Shown in pieces: positions 1 through 6,713 of a stretch of 33,360 bases of DNA (position 1 is its first letter; each line of letters opens with the position of its first letter). A model generated the notes under the pieces. That model saw nothing but the letters and a program-made list of their open reading frames with translations. It ran no database searches and was not told where the DNA came from. The translations under genes were made by a program, and so were the position numbers. Origin of the DNA: Pararhodobacter sp. (GTDB lineage: Bacteria > Pseudomonadota > Alphaproteobacteria > Rhodobacterales > Rhodobacteraceae); contig JAFIED010000269.1 in NCBI GenBank assembly GCA_020832805.1, positions 1-33,360 on the forward strand, read 5' to 3'.

Positions 1-1
1 C

Positions 2-151
<150 letters not shown>

Positions 152-163
<12 letters not shown>

Positions 164-550
164 ATACTCTGCCTCGCTTACCGGTTCGGCCCAGACCACC
201 GACACGCCCTCCAGTGCCTCGTGCACCGCGATATGGCTCATCGCCACATCCGGTGCCGCGCCATGCCAATGCCGCTCATGCGGGGCAAAACGGATCACGT
301 CGCCCGGACCTATCTCTTCGACCGGCCCCCCGTCACGCTGCGCCCGGCCCAGTCCGGATGTCACGATCAACACCTGCCCAAGGGGATGCGTGTGCCAGTT
401 GGTGCGCGCGCCTGGCTCGAACGTGACCAGTGCACCCGCCGCCTGCGCCGGCGGCTCTGCCTGAAACAGCGGGTCCATGCGTACCGTGCCGGTAAACCAG
501 TCTGCAGCGCCGATACCCGAGGGGCGCGTGCCATTGCGTGAGATCTTCAT
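152..550 (-). CDS. Small cupin protein, Mn-dependent hydroxynitrile-lyase-like
   Basis: 132-aa single-domain cupin, full length for the family. It contains [14 protein letters not shown], then the metal-site string HTHPLGQ (His53, His55, Gln59) and HERHWHG (His94, His96). The Gln in place of the usual cupin Glu, and the exact spacing, match the bacterial cupin hydroxynitrile lyases such as the Granulicella enzyme, which bind Mn(II). Most relatives in genomes are annotated only as cupin proteins or carboxymuconolactone-decarboxylase-associated cupins, so the natural reaction is uncertain. It is probably cytoplasmic, with no signal peptide. It stands alone, divergent from the GntR regulator at 701; the shared 150-bp gap could hold promoters for both. 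Family assignment is strong; substrate is unknown. Confidence 0.85.
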
Positions 551-668
551 CCTGGTCTCCTTGCTGACTGCATCGGCAGATCATCACTGAAAAACCGGGC
601 AGCGCAAGCCGGTGCGCCATTCTGCCCGGGCGGTTTCAGCAAGCGCTGGCGTTTGCATGCTGTAGCGG

Positions 669-682
669 TGTATAAATATGCA
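669..682. promoter_or_regulatory. Candidate operator upstream of the GntR gene
   Basis: TGTATAAATATGCA is a near-palindrome (TGYATA-N2-TATRCA) ending 18 nt before the regulator start. A similar string, TGCATAAATTATG, occurs at 2163-2175 in the divergent promoter of the GATase and P450 genes. Sharing between a regulator's own leader and its presumed target suggests autoregulation. The TATAAA inside it may also be the -10 box. This is a pattern-based inference from two sites only. Confidence 0.45.
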
Positions 683-700
683 GAAAGCGATCGAGGCCTC

Positions 701-1351
701 ATGACCAGCCAGACCGAAACCATTGTGCGTGCCCTTCATGCCCGGATCGATACCGGCGCGCTGAACCCCGGAGACGAGCTTGACGAGGCGGCGCTGGCGG
801 TCGAGTTCGGGGTTTCGCGCACCCCGGTGCGCGAGGCGTTGATGCGGATCGAGGCGACGGGCCTGCTGCGCCGCCTGCCGCGCCGGGGTGCGGTGCTGTT
901 CAAGCCCACGCTGGAGGAATTCCTGGCCATCCTGGAGGTCCATGCCAAGCTGGAGGGGCAGGCGGCCGGCCTGGCGGCCCGGCGGCGCTCAGTGGCCAGC
1001 GTGCAGCGCATCGATGCCGCGGTGACGGCCTGTGCAACGCATCTGGCCGATCTGGGCGAAACCGCGCCCGATGCCTATTACCAGCACAATCTGGCCTTTC
1101 ACGCGGCCGTGGCCGAGGCGGCGGGCAATCCGTTCCTGCTGGATCACATCAAGACGAACGCGCGCAAGCTGATGGCCTATTATCGCGCGCGTTATGCCTA
1201 TGCGGGCTCGATTGCATCATCGGTCGCCGATCACCGCGCCATTGCCGCGCTGATCGCCGCGCGCGACAGTGCCGGCGCGGAAGAGGCGATGCGCCGGCAT
1301 GTGCAGTTTGACCAGGTAACGGCACTGGATCTGCTGACCGCTCTGGGGTGA
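701..1351 (+). CDS. GntR-family transcriptional regulator (FCD/FadR type)
   Basis: 216 aa from the ATG at 701 (MTSQTETIV). The ORF track starts 16 codons earlier, but that ATG lies upstream of the probable promoter box. The N-terminal winged helix is recognisable in PGDELDEAALAVEFGVSRTPVREALMRIEATGLL, the classic GntR signature. The rest is an all-helical FCD ligand-binding domain with conserved His and Asp/Asn positions (YYQHNLAFH, AGNPFL, DHRAI), which normally bind a metal and a carboxylate effector. It lies upstream of a GATase, P450, ligase and ferredoxin group and shares an AT-rich motif with that group's promoter, so it probably controls it. PipR, the regulator of the mycobacterial piperidine P450 cluster, is also a GntR protein. 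The effector is unknown. Confidence 0.9.
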   Translation: MTSQTETIVRALHARIDTGALNPGDELDEAALAVEFGVSRTPVREALMRIEATGLLRRLPRRGAVLFKPTLEEFLAILEVHAKLEGQAAGLAARRRSVASVQRIDAAVTACATHLADLGETAPDAYYQHNLAFHAAVAEAAGNPFLLDHIKTNARKLMAYYRARYAYAGSIASSVADHRAIAALIAARDSAGAEEAMRRHVQFDQVTALDLLTALG

Positions 1352-1366
1352 CCCGCGGGACGCATC

Positions 1367-1414
1367 AAGCGCCTTGAAGCAAGGCGCTTGCAACGGCCTT
1401 GATACAAGGCCGTT
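1367..1414. terminator. Tandem hairpins between convergent genes
   Basis: Two perfect 9-bp stems with 5-nt loops, two bases apart: AAGCGCCTT/AAGGCGCTT (1367-1389) and AACGGCCTT/AAGGCCGTT (1392-1414). They sit between the 3' ends of the GntR gene and the minus-strand GATase, as expected for a bidirectional terminator. The flanking A/T pairs serve as short U tracts in either direction. Confidence 0.7.
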
Positions 1415-1439
1415 CCAGCGCATCGCTGCACGCATCGGG

Positions 1440-2150
1440 TCAGGAATGGGCCTGGGCGAAAAAGCTGTGAATCCAGCGTGCCATCAGGGCGCTGTGCTCT
1501 GGCCCCTCCAGCCCCGCGCGGGCCTCTTGCAGCACGGCATCGGGCACCGTGCCGACCAGTTCGCCCAGCAGGTCGTCCATGAACGCGCGCGTGATCTCGG
1601 GATGGTATTGGGTGCTGTAGACCCGCGCGCCCACGGCCATCTGACCGACCGGGCAGCCCGCCGTGCCTCCCAGGACACGCGCGCCGGGCGGGGGCTGCAG
1701 CACCTGTTCGTTATGGGCGGCGTGCAGCGCCATCACGGCAGGGGCATCAACCATCCAGGGGCCGGGGCTGTGGTTCGCCGTTTCGGCCCGGCCCAGCACC
1801 CAGCCCTGCGGGTTCGGCCCCACGCGCCCACCCAGCGCTGTTGCCACCGCCTGATGGCCGAAACAGGCGCCAAAGACCGGCACATCGTCTCTGACCGCTT
1901 GCCGGATCAACGCCTTCAGCCGGGTAATCCAGTCGTCATCATGGTTGACCGATGCCGGGCTGCCCGAGATCATCACCCCGTCGAATCCTTGCAGGGTTTC
2001 GGGGAAAACACCCTCTGCCACGCAGAAATCCGTCAACTGCATCCCGGCTGCGACCGGATGCAGAAGCTGTCGGAACTTTTCGGCTTCGCCAGGGTGGCGC
2101 GCGGCCAGGGCCGAGCGGTCGGTGTTGGCGTCAAGAAAGGCGATATGCAT
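1440..2150 (-). CDS. Class I glutamine amidotransferase-like protein (probable gamma-glutamyl hydrolase role)
   Basis: 236 aa from the ATG at 2148-2150 (MHIAFLD). The 490-aa ORF in the track reads antisense through the P450 gene and is not real upstream of this start. An ATG two codons further up is possible. A stand-alone GATase1 domain is shown by the nucleophile elbow FGACFGHQ (Cys96) and the catalytic pair in YHPE (His183, Glu185). There is no synthase domain. Relatives are annotated as type 1 glutamine amidotransferase or GMP synthase-like. It is divergent from the P450 gene with only 72 nt between starts, and a glutamine-synthetase-like gene follows the P450. In aniline degradation an equivalent stand-alone GATase (AtdA2/TdnT type) hydrolyses the gamma-glutamylated amine. 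By analogy this protein may remove glutamate from a conjugate; that is inference. Confidence 0.85.
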   Translation of the reverse strand: MHIAFLDANTDRSALAARHPGEAEKFRQLLHPVAAGMQLTDFCVAEGVFPETLQGFDGVMISGSPASVNHDDDWITRLKALIRQAVRDDVPVFGACFGHQAVATALGGRVGPNPQGWVLGRAETANHSPGPWMVDAPAVMALHAAHNEQVLQPPPGARVLGGTAGCPVGQMAVGARVYSTQYHPEITRAFMDDLLGELVGTVPDAVLQEARAGLEGPEHSALMARWIHSFFAQAHS

Positions 2151-2161
2151 GAACATTCCGT

Positions 2162-2191
2162 TTGCATAAATTATGATGGCAAGAATATACA
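2162..2191 (+). promoter_or_regulatory. Candidate promoter with overlapping operator for the P450 operon
   Basis: TTGCAT (2162-2167) and TATACA (2186-2191) form a sigma70-like -35/-10 pair with an 18-nt spacer, about 30 nt before the P450 start. A perfect 11-bp palindrome, CATAAATTATG (2165-2175), overlaps the -35 box and resembles the motif upstream of the GntR gene. It also lies just upstream of the divergent GATase start, so one bound protein could control both directions. Confidence 0.5.
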
Positions 2192-2222
2192 TTGTTGGCA
2201 GAGCACGGCAAGAGAGGCCCGC

Positions 2223-3479
2223 ATGACCATCTGGCACCCTGACGATGACGGTTTCGCCGATCTGACCGATCATGACACATTTGCACGCGGCGTGCCGCAT
2301 AATACCTTTTCCCGCCTGCGCCGCGAGGACCCGGTCCACTGGACCGACTGGTCTGCGGGGCAGGGGTTCTGGTCGATCACGCGCCATGCCGACATCGAGG
2401 CGATGAACCGTCAGACCGATCTGTTCTCTTCGGCGCGCGGGATCCGGATGGAGGATCAGAGCTACGAGGAATACCTGGCCCGGCGTACCTTTCAGGAAAC
2501 CGACCCGCCAGAACATACCCAGGTGCGCATGAAGCTGGCAAAGGCCTTTTCGAAACCGGTCATGGCCCTGTTCGAGGATCAGATCCGCGATCTGTGCCAT
2601 GGTATTCTTGACACCGCCCTGGAGCAGGGCAGCTTTGACGCGACCCGCGCCATTGCCCGGCAGTTGCCGATGATGATGCTGGGCCGGATCATGGGCACGC
2701 CGGATGCGGATCTGCCCTGGCTGGTGGAAAAGGGTGATGCGCTGATCGCCAATACCGATCCCGATTTCACGGACCATGTGCTGGACCGCATGGAAACCGA
2801 CGCCTATCGCATGATGCCGTTCAACTCGCCTGCGGGGGCAGAGCTTTATGATTATGCCCAGCGTCTGATGGCTGACAAGACAGCGCGCGGCGATACCGAA
2901 GGCGTGCTGCACCTGATCCTGAAACCCGGCGCCGATGGCGCGGTGATCAGCGAGACGGAGTTCCGCAACTTCTTTTGCCTGCTGGTGGCGGCGGGCAACG
3001 ACACCACGCGCTATTCCATCGCCGCCGGCATTCAGGCGCTATGCCATCAGCCCGAATTGCTGGGCCAGATGCAGGCCGGCACCGTCTGGGATACCGCCGC
3101 CGACGAGATCATTCGCTGGGCCACGCCGGCACTTTACTTCCGCCGCACCGCCACGCGCGATGTCGATCTGCACGGCAAGACGATCCGCGAAGGGGACAAG
3201 GTTCTGTACTGGTTCGCCAGTGCAAACCGGGATGAGGCGATGTTTGACCAGCCTTTCCGCGTGAATCTGGCGCGCAGTCCCAACCGGCATCTCAGCTTCG
3301 GGCAGGGCGGGCCGCATGTGTGCCTGGGCATGCATCTGGCACGGTTGGAAGTGCGGGTCCTGTTTCAGGAACTGGCAAAACGCATCAAGACGATCGAGCC
3401 CGCGGGGCCGCACAGGTTCCTGCGGTCGAATTTCGTGGGCGGGATCAAGGAACTGCCGGTTCGCATCGAACGCGCCTGA
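2223..3479 (+). CDS. Cytochrome P450 (soluble bacterial class I type)
   Basis: 418 aa from the ATG at 2223, preceded by AGAGAGG. The track start at 1374 reads antisense through the GATase and is rejected. All P450 landmarks are present: I-helix AGNDTT (257-262), the K-helix ExxR pair in DEIIRW (Glu295, Arg298), and the heme loop FGQGGPHVCLG with Cys367 as axial ligand. The C-terminal RSNFVGGIKELPV and the TPALYFRRTA segment resemble the CYP124/125/142 and linalool-hydroxylase group. There is no membrane anchor, so it should take electrons from a ferredoxin, and one is encoded two genes downstream. No ferredoxin reductase is visible. Context (ligase, GATase, GntR) suggests oxidation of a glutamylated amine, while the sequence resemblance points to branched or terpenoid-like substrates. 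Substrate undetermined. Confidence 0.93.
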   Translation: MTIWHPDDDGFADLTDHDTFARGVPHNTFSRLRREDPVHWTDWSAGQGFWSITRHADIEAMNRQTDLFSSARGIRMEDQSYEEYLARRTFQETDPPEHTQVRMKLAKAFSKPVMALFEDQIRDLCHGILDTALEQGSFDATRAIARQLPMMMLGRIMGTPDADLPWLVEKGDALIANTDPDFTDHVLDRMETDAYRMMPFNSPAGAELYDYAQRLMADKTARGDTEGVLHLILKPGADGAVISETEFRNFFCLLVAAGNDTTRYSIAAGIQALCHQPELLGQMQAGTVWDTAADEIIRWATPALYFRRTATRDVDLHGKTIREGDKVLYWFASANRDEAMFDQPFRVNLARSPNRHLSFGQGGPHVCLGMHLARLEVRVLFQELAKRIKTIEPAGPHRFLRSNFVGGIKELPVRIERA

Positions 3480-3553
3480 AACGGCGCCGCGTCAGGGAAC
3501 AACCAAGGGGCCGGCAGATCCAGCCTGGCCGAAAAACCAACAGGGACAGTATC

Positions 3554-4846
3554 ATGCGCGACAGGCTTCGCTCTTTCTTTTGCGATCATCTTTCCATCAT
3601 GCGGGGCAAGGTACTGCCCGAAGAAAAGATCGGCAGCGGCTATACCCGCTTTGCCCAGCCGAATTTCGCGGTCCATTACGATAAGGACCTGATCATCGAC
3701 GCACCCGGCACCAACTGCATGAACGGACTGCCGGATATGGAACTGCGCTGGCAGGCGCGCGATATCCGACAGGGCTGGGAACCACACACACGGGTGGTTG
3801 TCGGCGATCTGTTCGACCGCGACGGCGCGCCGGTGGCCGTGGCCGGACGCCACGCGCTGCGCCGGGCAGTGGCCGACTGGCAGAAACACGGGCTGACCCC
3901 GGTGGTGGGGCTGGAACTGGAATGCTATGCCTTTACCCGCGCCGAGGATGGCAGCCTGCAGCCCTATGACACACCGGGCGCGGCGGTCTATGGCACCGGT
4001 CCCTTTGCCGATCCGCTGGGCTTCATGGATGCCATCTGGGAGGCGGCCGAAATGGCCGGCTTCCGTCTGGCGCTGATGACCACGGAATACGATGCGCCGC
4101 AGTTCGAATTCACGCTGTGGCATGACGAGGCGCTGCGCGCGGTCGATGATCTGGTCCTGTTTCGCCTGATGGCGCGCGAGATCGCGTTGAAAAAGGGCGT
4201 TCTGCTGACCTTTCTGCCGAAACCCGTGCCGGAAACCGGTGGCTCGGGCCTGCATGTCAATCTTTCCTTTACCGATGGTGCGGGCAACAATGCGCTGTCG
4301 GACAGCCCCGATACCGGGGCCGAGACCATGAACGCCCTGTCGGCGGGCTGTGTGGCGGGGTGGCTGCATCATCATCGTGGGCTTGCCGGGCTGATTGCGC
4401 CCTCGGTCAATTCCTATGCGCGGCTGCAACCGGCCTCGATGTCGGGGTATTGGCGCAACTGGGCGGTCGATCATCGGGGCGTGACCGTGCGCGTGGCGGG
4501 CGAGCCGGGGGCAAAGGCGCGGCTGGAACATCGCATGGCCGATGCCAGCGCCAATCCCTATACGGCCGTTGCCGCCGTTCTGCAGGCTGCGCGGCTGGGC
4601 TATGAAGGGCGCTATGCGCTGCCGCCGGTCGAGGCGGGTGATTGCTTTACCGGCCAGGATGCCAGCGACGGCACCGCCGACAGCCTGACGGGCGCCCTGG
4701 ACGATCTGCAGGCCGATACCGCCCTGCGGGAGGCGGTGGGTACCGATCTGTGCGCCCATCATATCCACATGAAGCGTGTCGAGATCGACAAGACAAAGGG
4801 CATGGATGCCCGGGCGCTGCGTGATTTCTACATCTGGTTCATCTGA
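3554..4846 (+). CDS. Glutamine-synthetase-like gamma-glutamylamide ligase
   Basis: 430 aa from the ATG at 3554; the track start at 3320 lies inside the P450 gene. Glutamine synthetase catalytic motifs are all recognisable: GLELECYAF (metal Glu), TTEYDAPQFEF, FLPKPVPETGGSGLHVNLSF (flap/His), APSVNSYARL and the C-terminal LEHRMADASANPYTAVAA with the glutamate-binding Arg. The N-terminal beta-grasp part diverges from GlnA, and the gene is embedded in a P450 operon rather than beside a PII gene. This fits the GlnA-like ligases that attach glutamate to amines (gamma-glutamylanilide, isopropylamide or methylamide synthetases). It lies 74 nt after the P450 stop and 12 nt before the ferredoxin, so it is co-transcribed. 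An ATP-dependent ligase is strongly supported; the amine substrate is not identifiable. Confidence 0.88.
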   Translation: MRDRLRSFFCDHLSIMRGKVLPEEKIGSGYTRFAQPNFAVHYDKDLIIDAPGTNCMNGLPDMELRWQARDIRQGWEPHTRVVVGDLFDRDGAPVAVAGRHALRRAVADWQKHGLTPVVGLELECYAFTRAEDGSLQPYDTPGAAVYGTGPFADPLGFMDAIWEAAEMAGFRLALMTTEYDAPQFEFTLWHDEALRAVDDLVLFRLMAREIALKKGVLLTFLPKPVPETGGSGLHVNLSFTDGAGNNALSDSPDTGAETMNALSAGCVAGWLHHHRGLAGLIAPSVNSYARLQPASMSGYWRNWAVDHRGVTVRVAGEPGAKARLEHRMADASANPYTAVAAVLQAARLGYEGRYALPPVEAGDCFTGQDASDGTADSLTGALDDLQADTALREAVGTDLCAHHIHMKRVEIDKTKGMDARALRDFYIWFI

Positions 4847-4858
4847 GGGGCGCGCGAC

Positions 4859-5173
4859 ATGAAGGCCAGCTGGATATTACCCGACGGGCGGCGCGTGGAG
4901 GCCCAGGTGCAGCACGGGCGCAGCCTGATGGAAGGCGCGGTCATGGCGAATGTGCCCGGTGTGATCGGCGAATGCGGTGGCACGCTGAGCTGCGCCACCT
5001 GCCATGTGCTGGTCGATGCGGCCTGGCAGGACAAGGTCGAGGCGATCAGCGATTACGAAGACGCCATGCTGGATGCCACCGAGGCACCGCGGCAAGCCAA
5101 CTCGCGCCTGTCCTGCCAGATCTTTGCTGCCGATGACCTGGACGGCATCGTGCTCAGGGTGCCAGGGGCATAA
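4859..5173 (+). CDS. [2Fe-2S] ferredoxin, adrenodoxin/putidaredoxin type
   Basis: 104 aa. The cluster ligands follow the vertebrate-type spacing C-x5-C-x2-C-x37-C: Cys39, Cys45, Cys48 (GECGGTLSCATC) and Cys86 (RLSCQI). This subgroup carries electrons from an FAD reductase to class I P450s. It starts 12 nt after the ligase stop, behind GAGGGG, and is the last gene of the operon. It is almost certainly the redox partner of the P450 at 2223-3479. A matching ferredoxin reductase is not in the window, so a shared reductase elsewhere in the genome must serve it. Confidence 0.93.
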   Translation: MKASWILPDGRRVEAQVQHGRSLMEGAVMANVPGVIGECGGTLSCATCHVLVDAAWQDKVEAISDYEDAMLDATEAPRQANSRLSCQIFAADDLDGIVLRVPGA

Positions 5174-5180
5174 ACCCTGA

Positions 5181-5217
5181 CTGTTTCCGGCGGCTTGCCC
5201 CGGTAGCCCGGAAACAG
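5181..5217 (+). terminator. Hairpin after the ferredoxin gene
   Basis: Perfect 10-bp inverted repeat CTGTTTCCGG/CCGGAAACAG with a 17-nt loop, 8 nt after the ferredoxin stop. No T run follows directly, but a second small stem (CCCG-GAT-CGGG) ahead of GTTTTTC at 5238-5256 could finish termination. Confidence 0.55.
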
Positions 5218-5406
5218 GGCAAACCTGCTCCGGATTGCCCGGATCGGGAAGTTTTTCTGACGATAACGGAAAAGACATCCCGTCACTTGTGGCTTTTCAC
5301 ATGCTAAGAGATAGTATCACCGTGACCGGCGCGACGGAAACGCGGCACCGGGACGTTATTCTATGCATTGGCCCAAACGCAGGGGCGCCAGGATGGGACG
5401 GATGAC

Positions 5407-6633
5407 ATGCGGCTGATCGGTCGGATCATCGGGCAGGCGGTCGGGCTTGTCGTTGTGCTGACGATCGGCATTGTTGCCTGGGCGATCTGGTTGCCCTCCT
5501 CGCATCCGCTGCTGGATCGCGTGGGCTTGCTGTCGCCATTGCAGCGTGCCGGTGTGCCCCTGGCGGCAGCACCAGAGGCGGCCGGCGGTGGCCGCGGTGG
5601 GCCGCCGGGCGGCTTTGCGCGCGGTCCCGCGGCCGTGATCGTCGAACCGGCCGACAGCGCCGCATTGCAGGACAGGATTGCCGCCATCGGCACCGGGGCC
5701 GCGCTGCGGTCGGTCGTCGTGGCGCCCGAGGCCGCCGGCCGGGTGGTCGAGGTCGTGGTCAGCCCGGGCGCCTATGTCGAGGCAGGCGAGCTTTTGCTGC
5801 GTCTTGACAGCGCCGCAGAGGAGATTGCGCGCGACCGGGCGCAGATCACCCTGGAGGAAGCGCAGGAAACCGCGCGCCGGGTCGAACGGTTGCGCGAATC
5901 CGGCACCGCCAGCGAAGTGCAGCTGCGCGACGCGTCGCTGGCCCTGCGCAATGCCGAACTGGGCCTGCGCCAGGCAGAACTTGACCTCAGCCGCAGGCGG
6001 GTCGATGCACCGATTTCAGGCTGGATCGGCTTGCTGGATGTCGAGGTCGGGGCGCAGCTTTCCACCACCAGCCAGCTTGCCCGTATCGATGACCGTTCGG
6101 CACTGCTGGTCGATTTTCGCGTGCCCGAACGGATGGTGGGCCGCTTGCGGCCGGGTGACCCGCTGGTGCTGACCCCGCTGGCCCGCCGCGACATGGCGGT
6201 CGAGGGTCATGTGCGCGTGATCGACAGCCGGGTCGATGAAACGGCGCGCAACCTGCGCATCCAGGCCGAGATTCCGAACGAGGATGATTTTCTGCGCGCC
6301 GGCATGGCCTTTGCCATCGAGATGAACTTCACCGGAGACACGCTCCCCGCGGTCGATCCGCTGGCCATTCAATGGAGCGCCGAGGGTTCGTTCGTCTGGG
6401 CCGTGCGTGACGGGCGCGCCGAACGCGTGCCAGTGCGCATTGCGCAGCGTAGCGGTAACCGCGTGCTGCTGCGCGGCGCATTGGAACCGGGCGAAAGCAT
6501 TGTGCTGGAGGGGGTGCAGAACCTGCGACCCGGCGCCGAGGTGGACCCCCGCACGCGCGAGCAGGCACGACCAAACGGTGCGGGGGGTGATGACGCGCAG
6601 GCGCGTGCGCGCCCCGAACCCTCCGAGACGTGA
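5407..6633 (+). CDS. RND efflux periplasmic adaptor (membrane fusion protein)
   Basis: 408 aa from the ATG at 5407 (MRLIGRIIG), with a GGGACGG stretch upstream; the track used a TTG 13 codons earlier. The order is one N-terminal membrane anchor (about residues 5-30), a Gly/Pro-rich linker (GGGRGGPPGG), a split biotinyl-lipoyl domain (APEAAGRVVEVVVSPGAYVEAGELLLRLD and RVDAPISGWIG), a short alpha-helical hairpin between the halves, a beta-barrel (VDFRVPERMVGRLRPGD), and a membrane-proximal domain. The charged tail is probably disordered. It joins the pump encoded 80 nt downstream to an outer-membrane channel. No channel gene is present here, so a TolC-type protein from elsewhere is implied. The hairpin is short, as in the HAE1-like adaptors of alphaproteobacteria. 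Confidence 0.92.
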   Translation: MRLIGRIIGQAVGLVVVLTIGIVAWAIWLPSSHPLLDRVGLLSPLQRAGVPLAAAPEAAGGGRGGPPGGFARGPAAVIVEPADSAALQDRIAAIGTGAALRSVVVAPEAAGRVVEVVVSPGAYVEAGELLLRLDSAAEEIARDRAQITLEEAQETARRVERLRESGTASEVQLRDASLALRNAELGLRQAELDLSRRRVDAPISGWIGLLDVEVGAQLSTTSQLARIDDRSALLVDFRVPERMVGRLRPGDPLVLTPLARRDMAVEGHVRVIDSRVDETARNLRIQAEIPNEDDFLRAGMAFAIEMNFTGDTLPAVDPLAIQWSAEGSFVWAVRDGRAERVPVRIAQRSGNRVLLRGALEPGESIVLEGVQNLRPGAEVDPRTREQARPNGAGGDDAQARARPEPSET

Positions 6634-6713
6634 TGAGCCCCCGATCCGGAAAGCGGCACCGCCGGCTGCCGACAGGATCGCCCGACTGGCCGCCGCGATG
6701 ACAGGAAGACTTG

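Noticed and set aside
1374-2222. N-terminal 283 codons of the 701-aa ORF that ends with the P450
   Set aside because: It reads antisense through the GATase gene, has no family features, and the P450 has its own ATG with a ribosome-binding site at 2223.
2151-2912. N-terminal half of the 490-aa minus ORF that ends with the GATase
   Set aside because: Antisense to the P450; GATase homology starts at MHIAFLD (2150).
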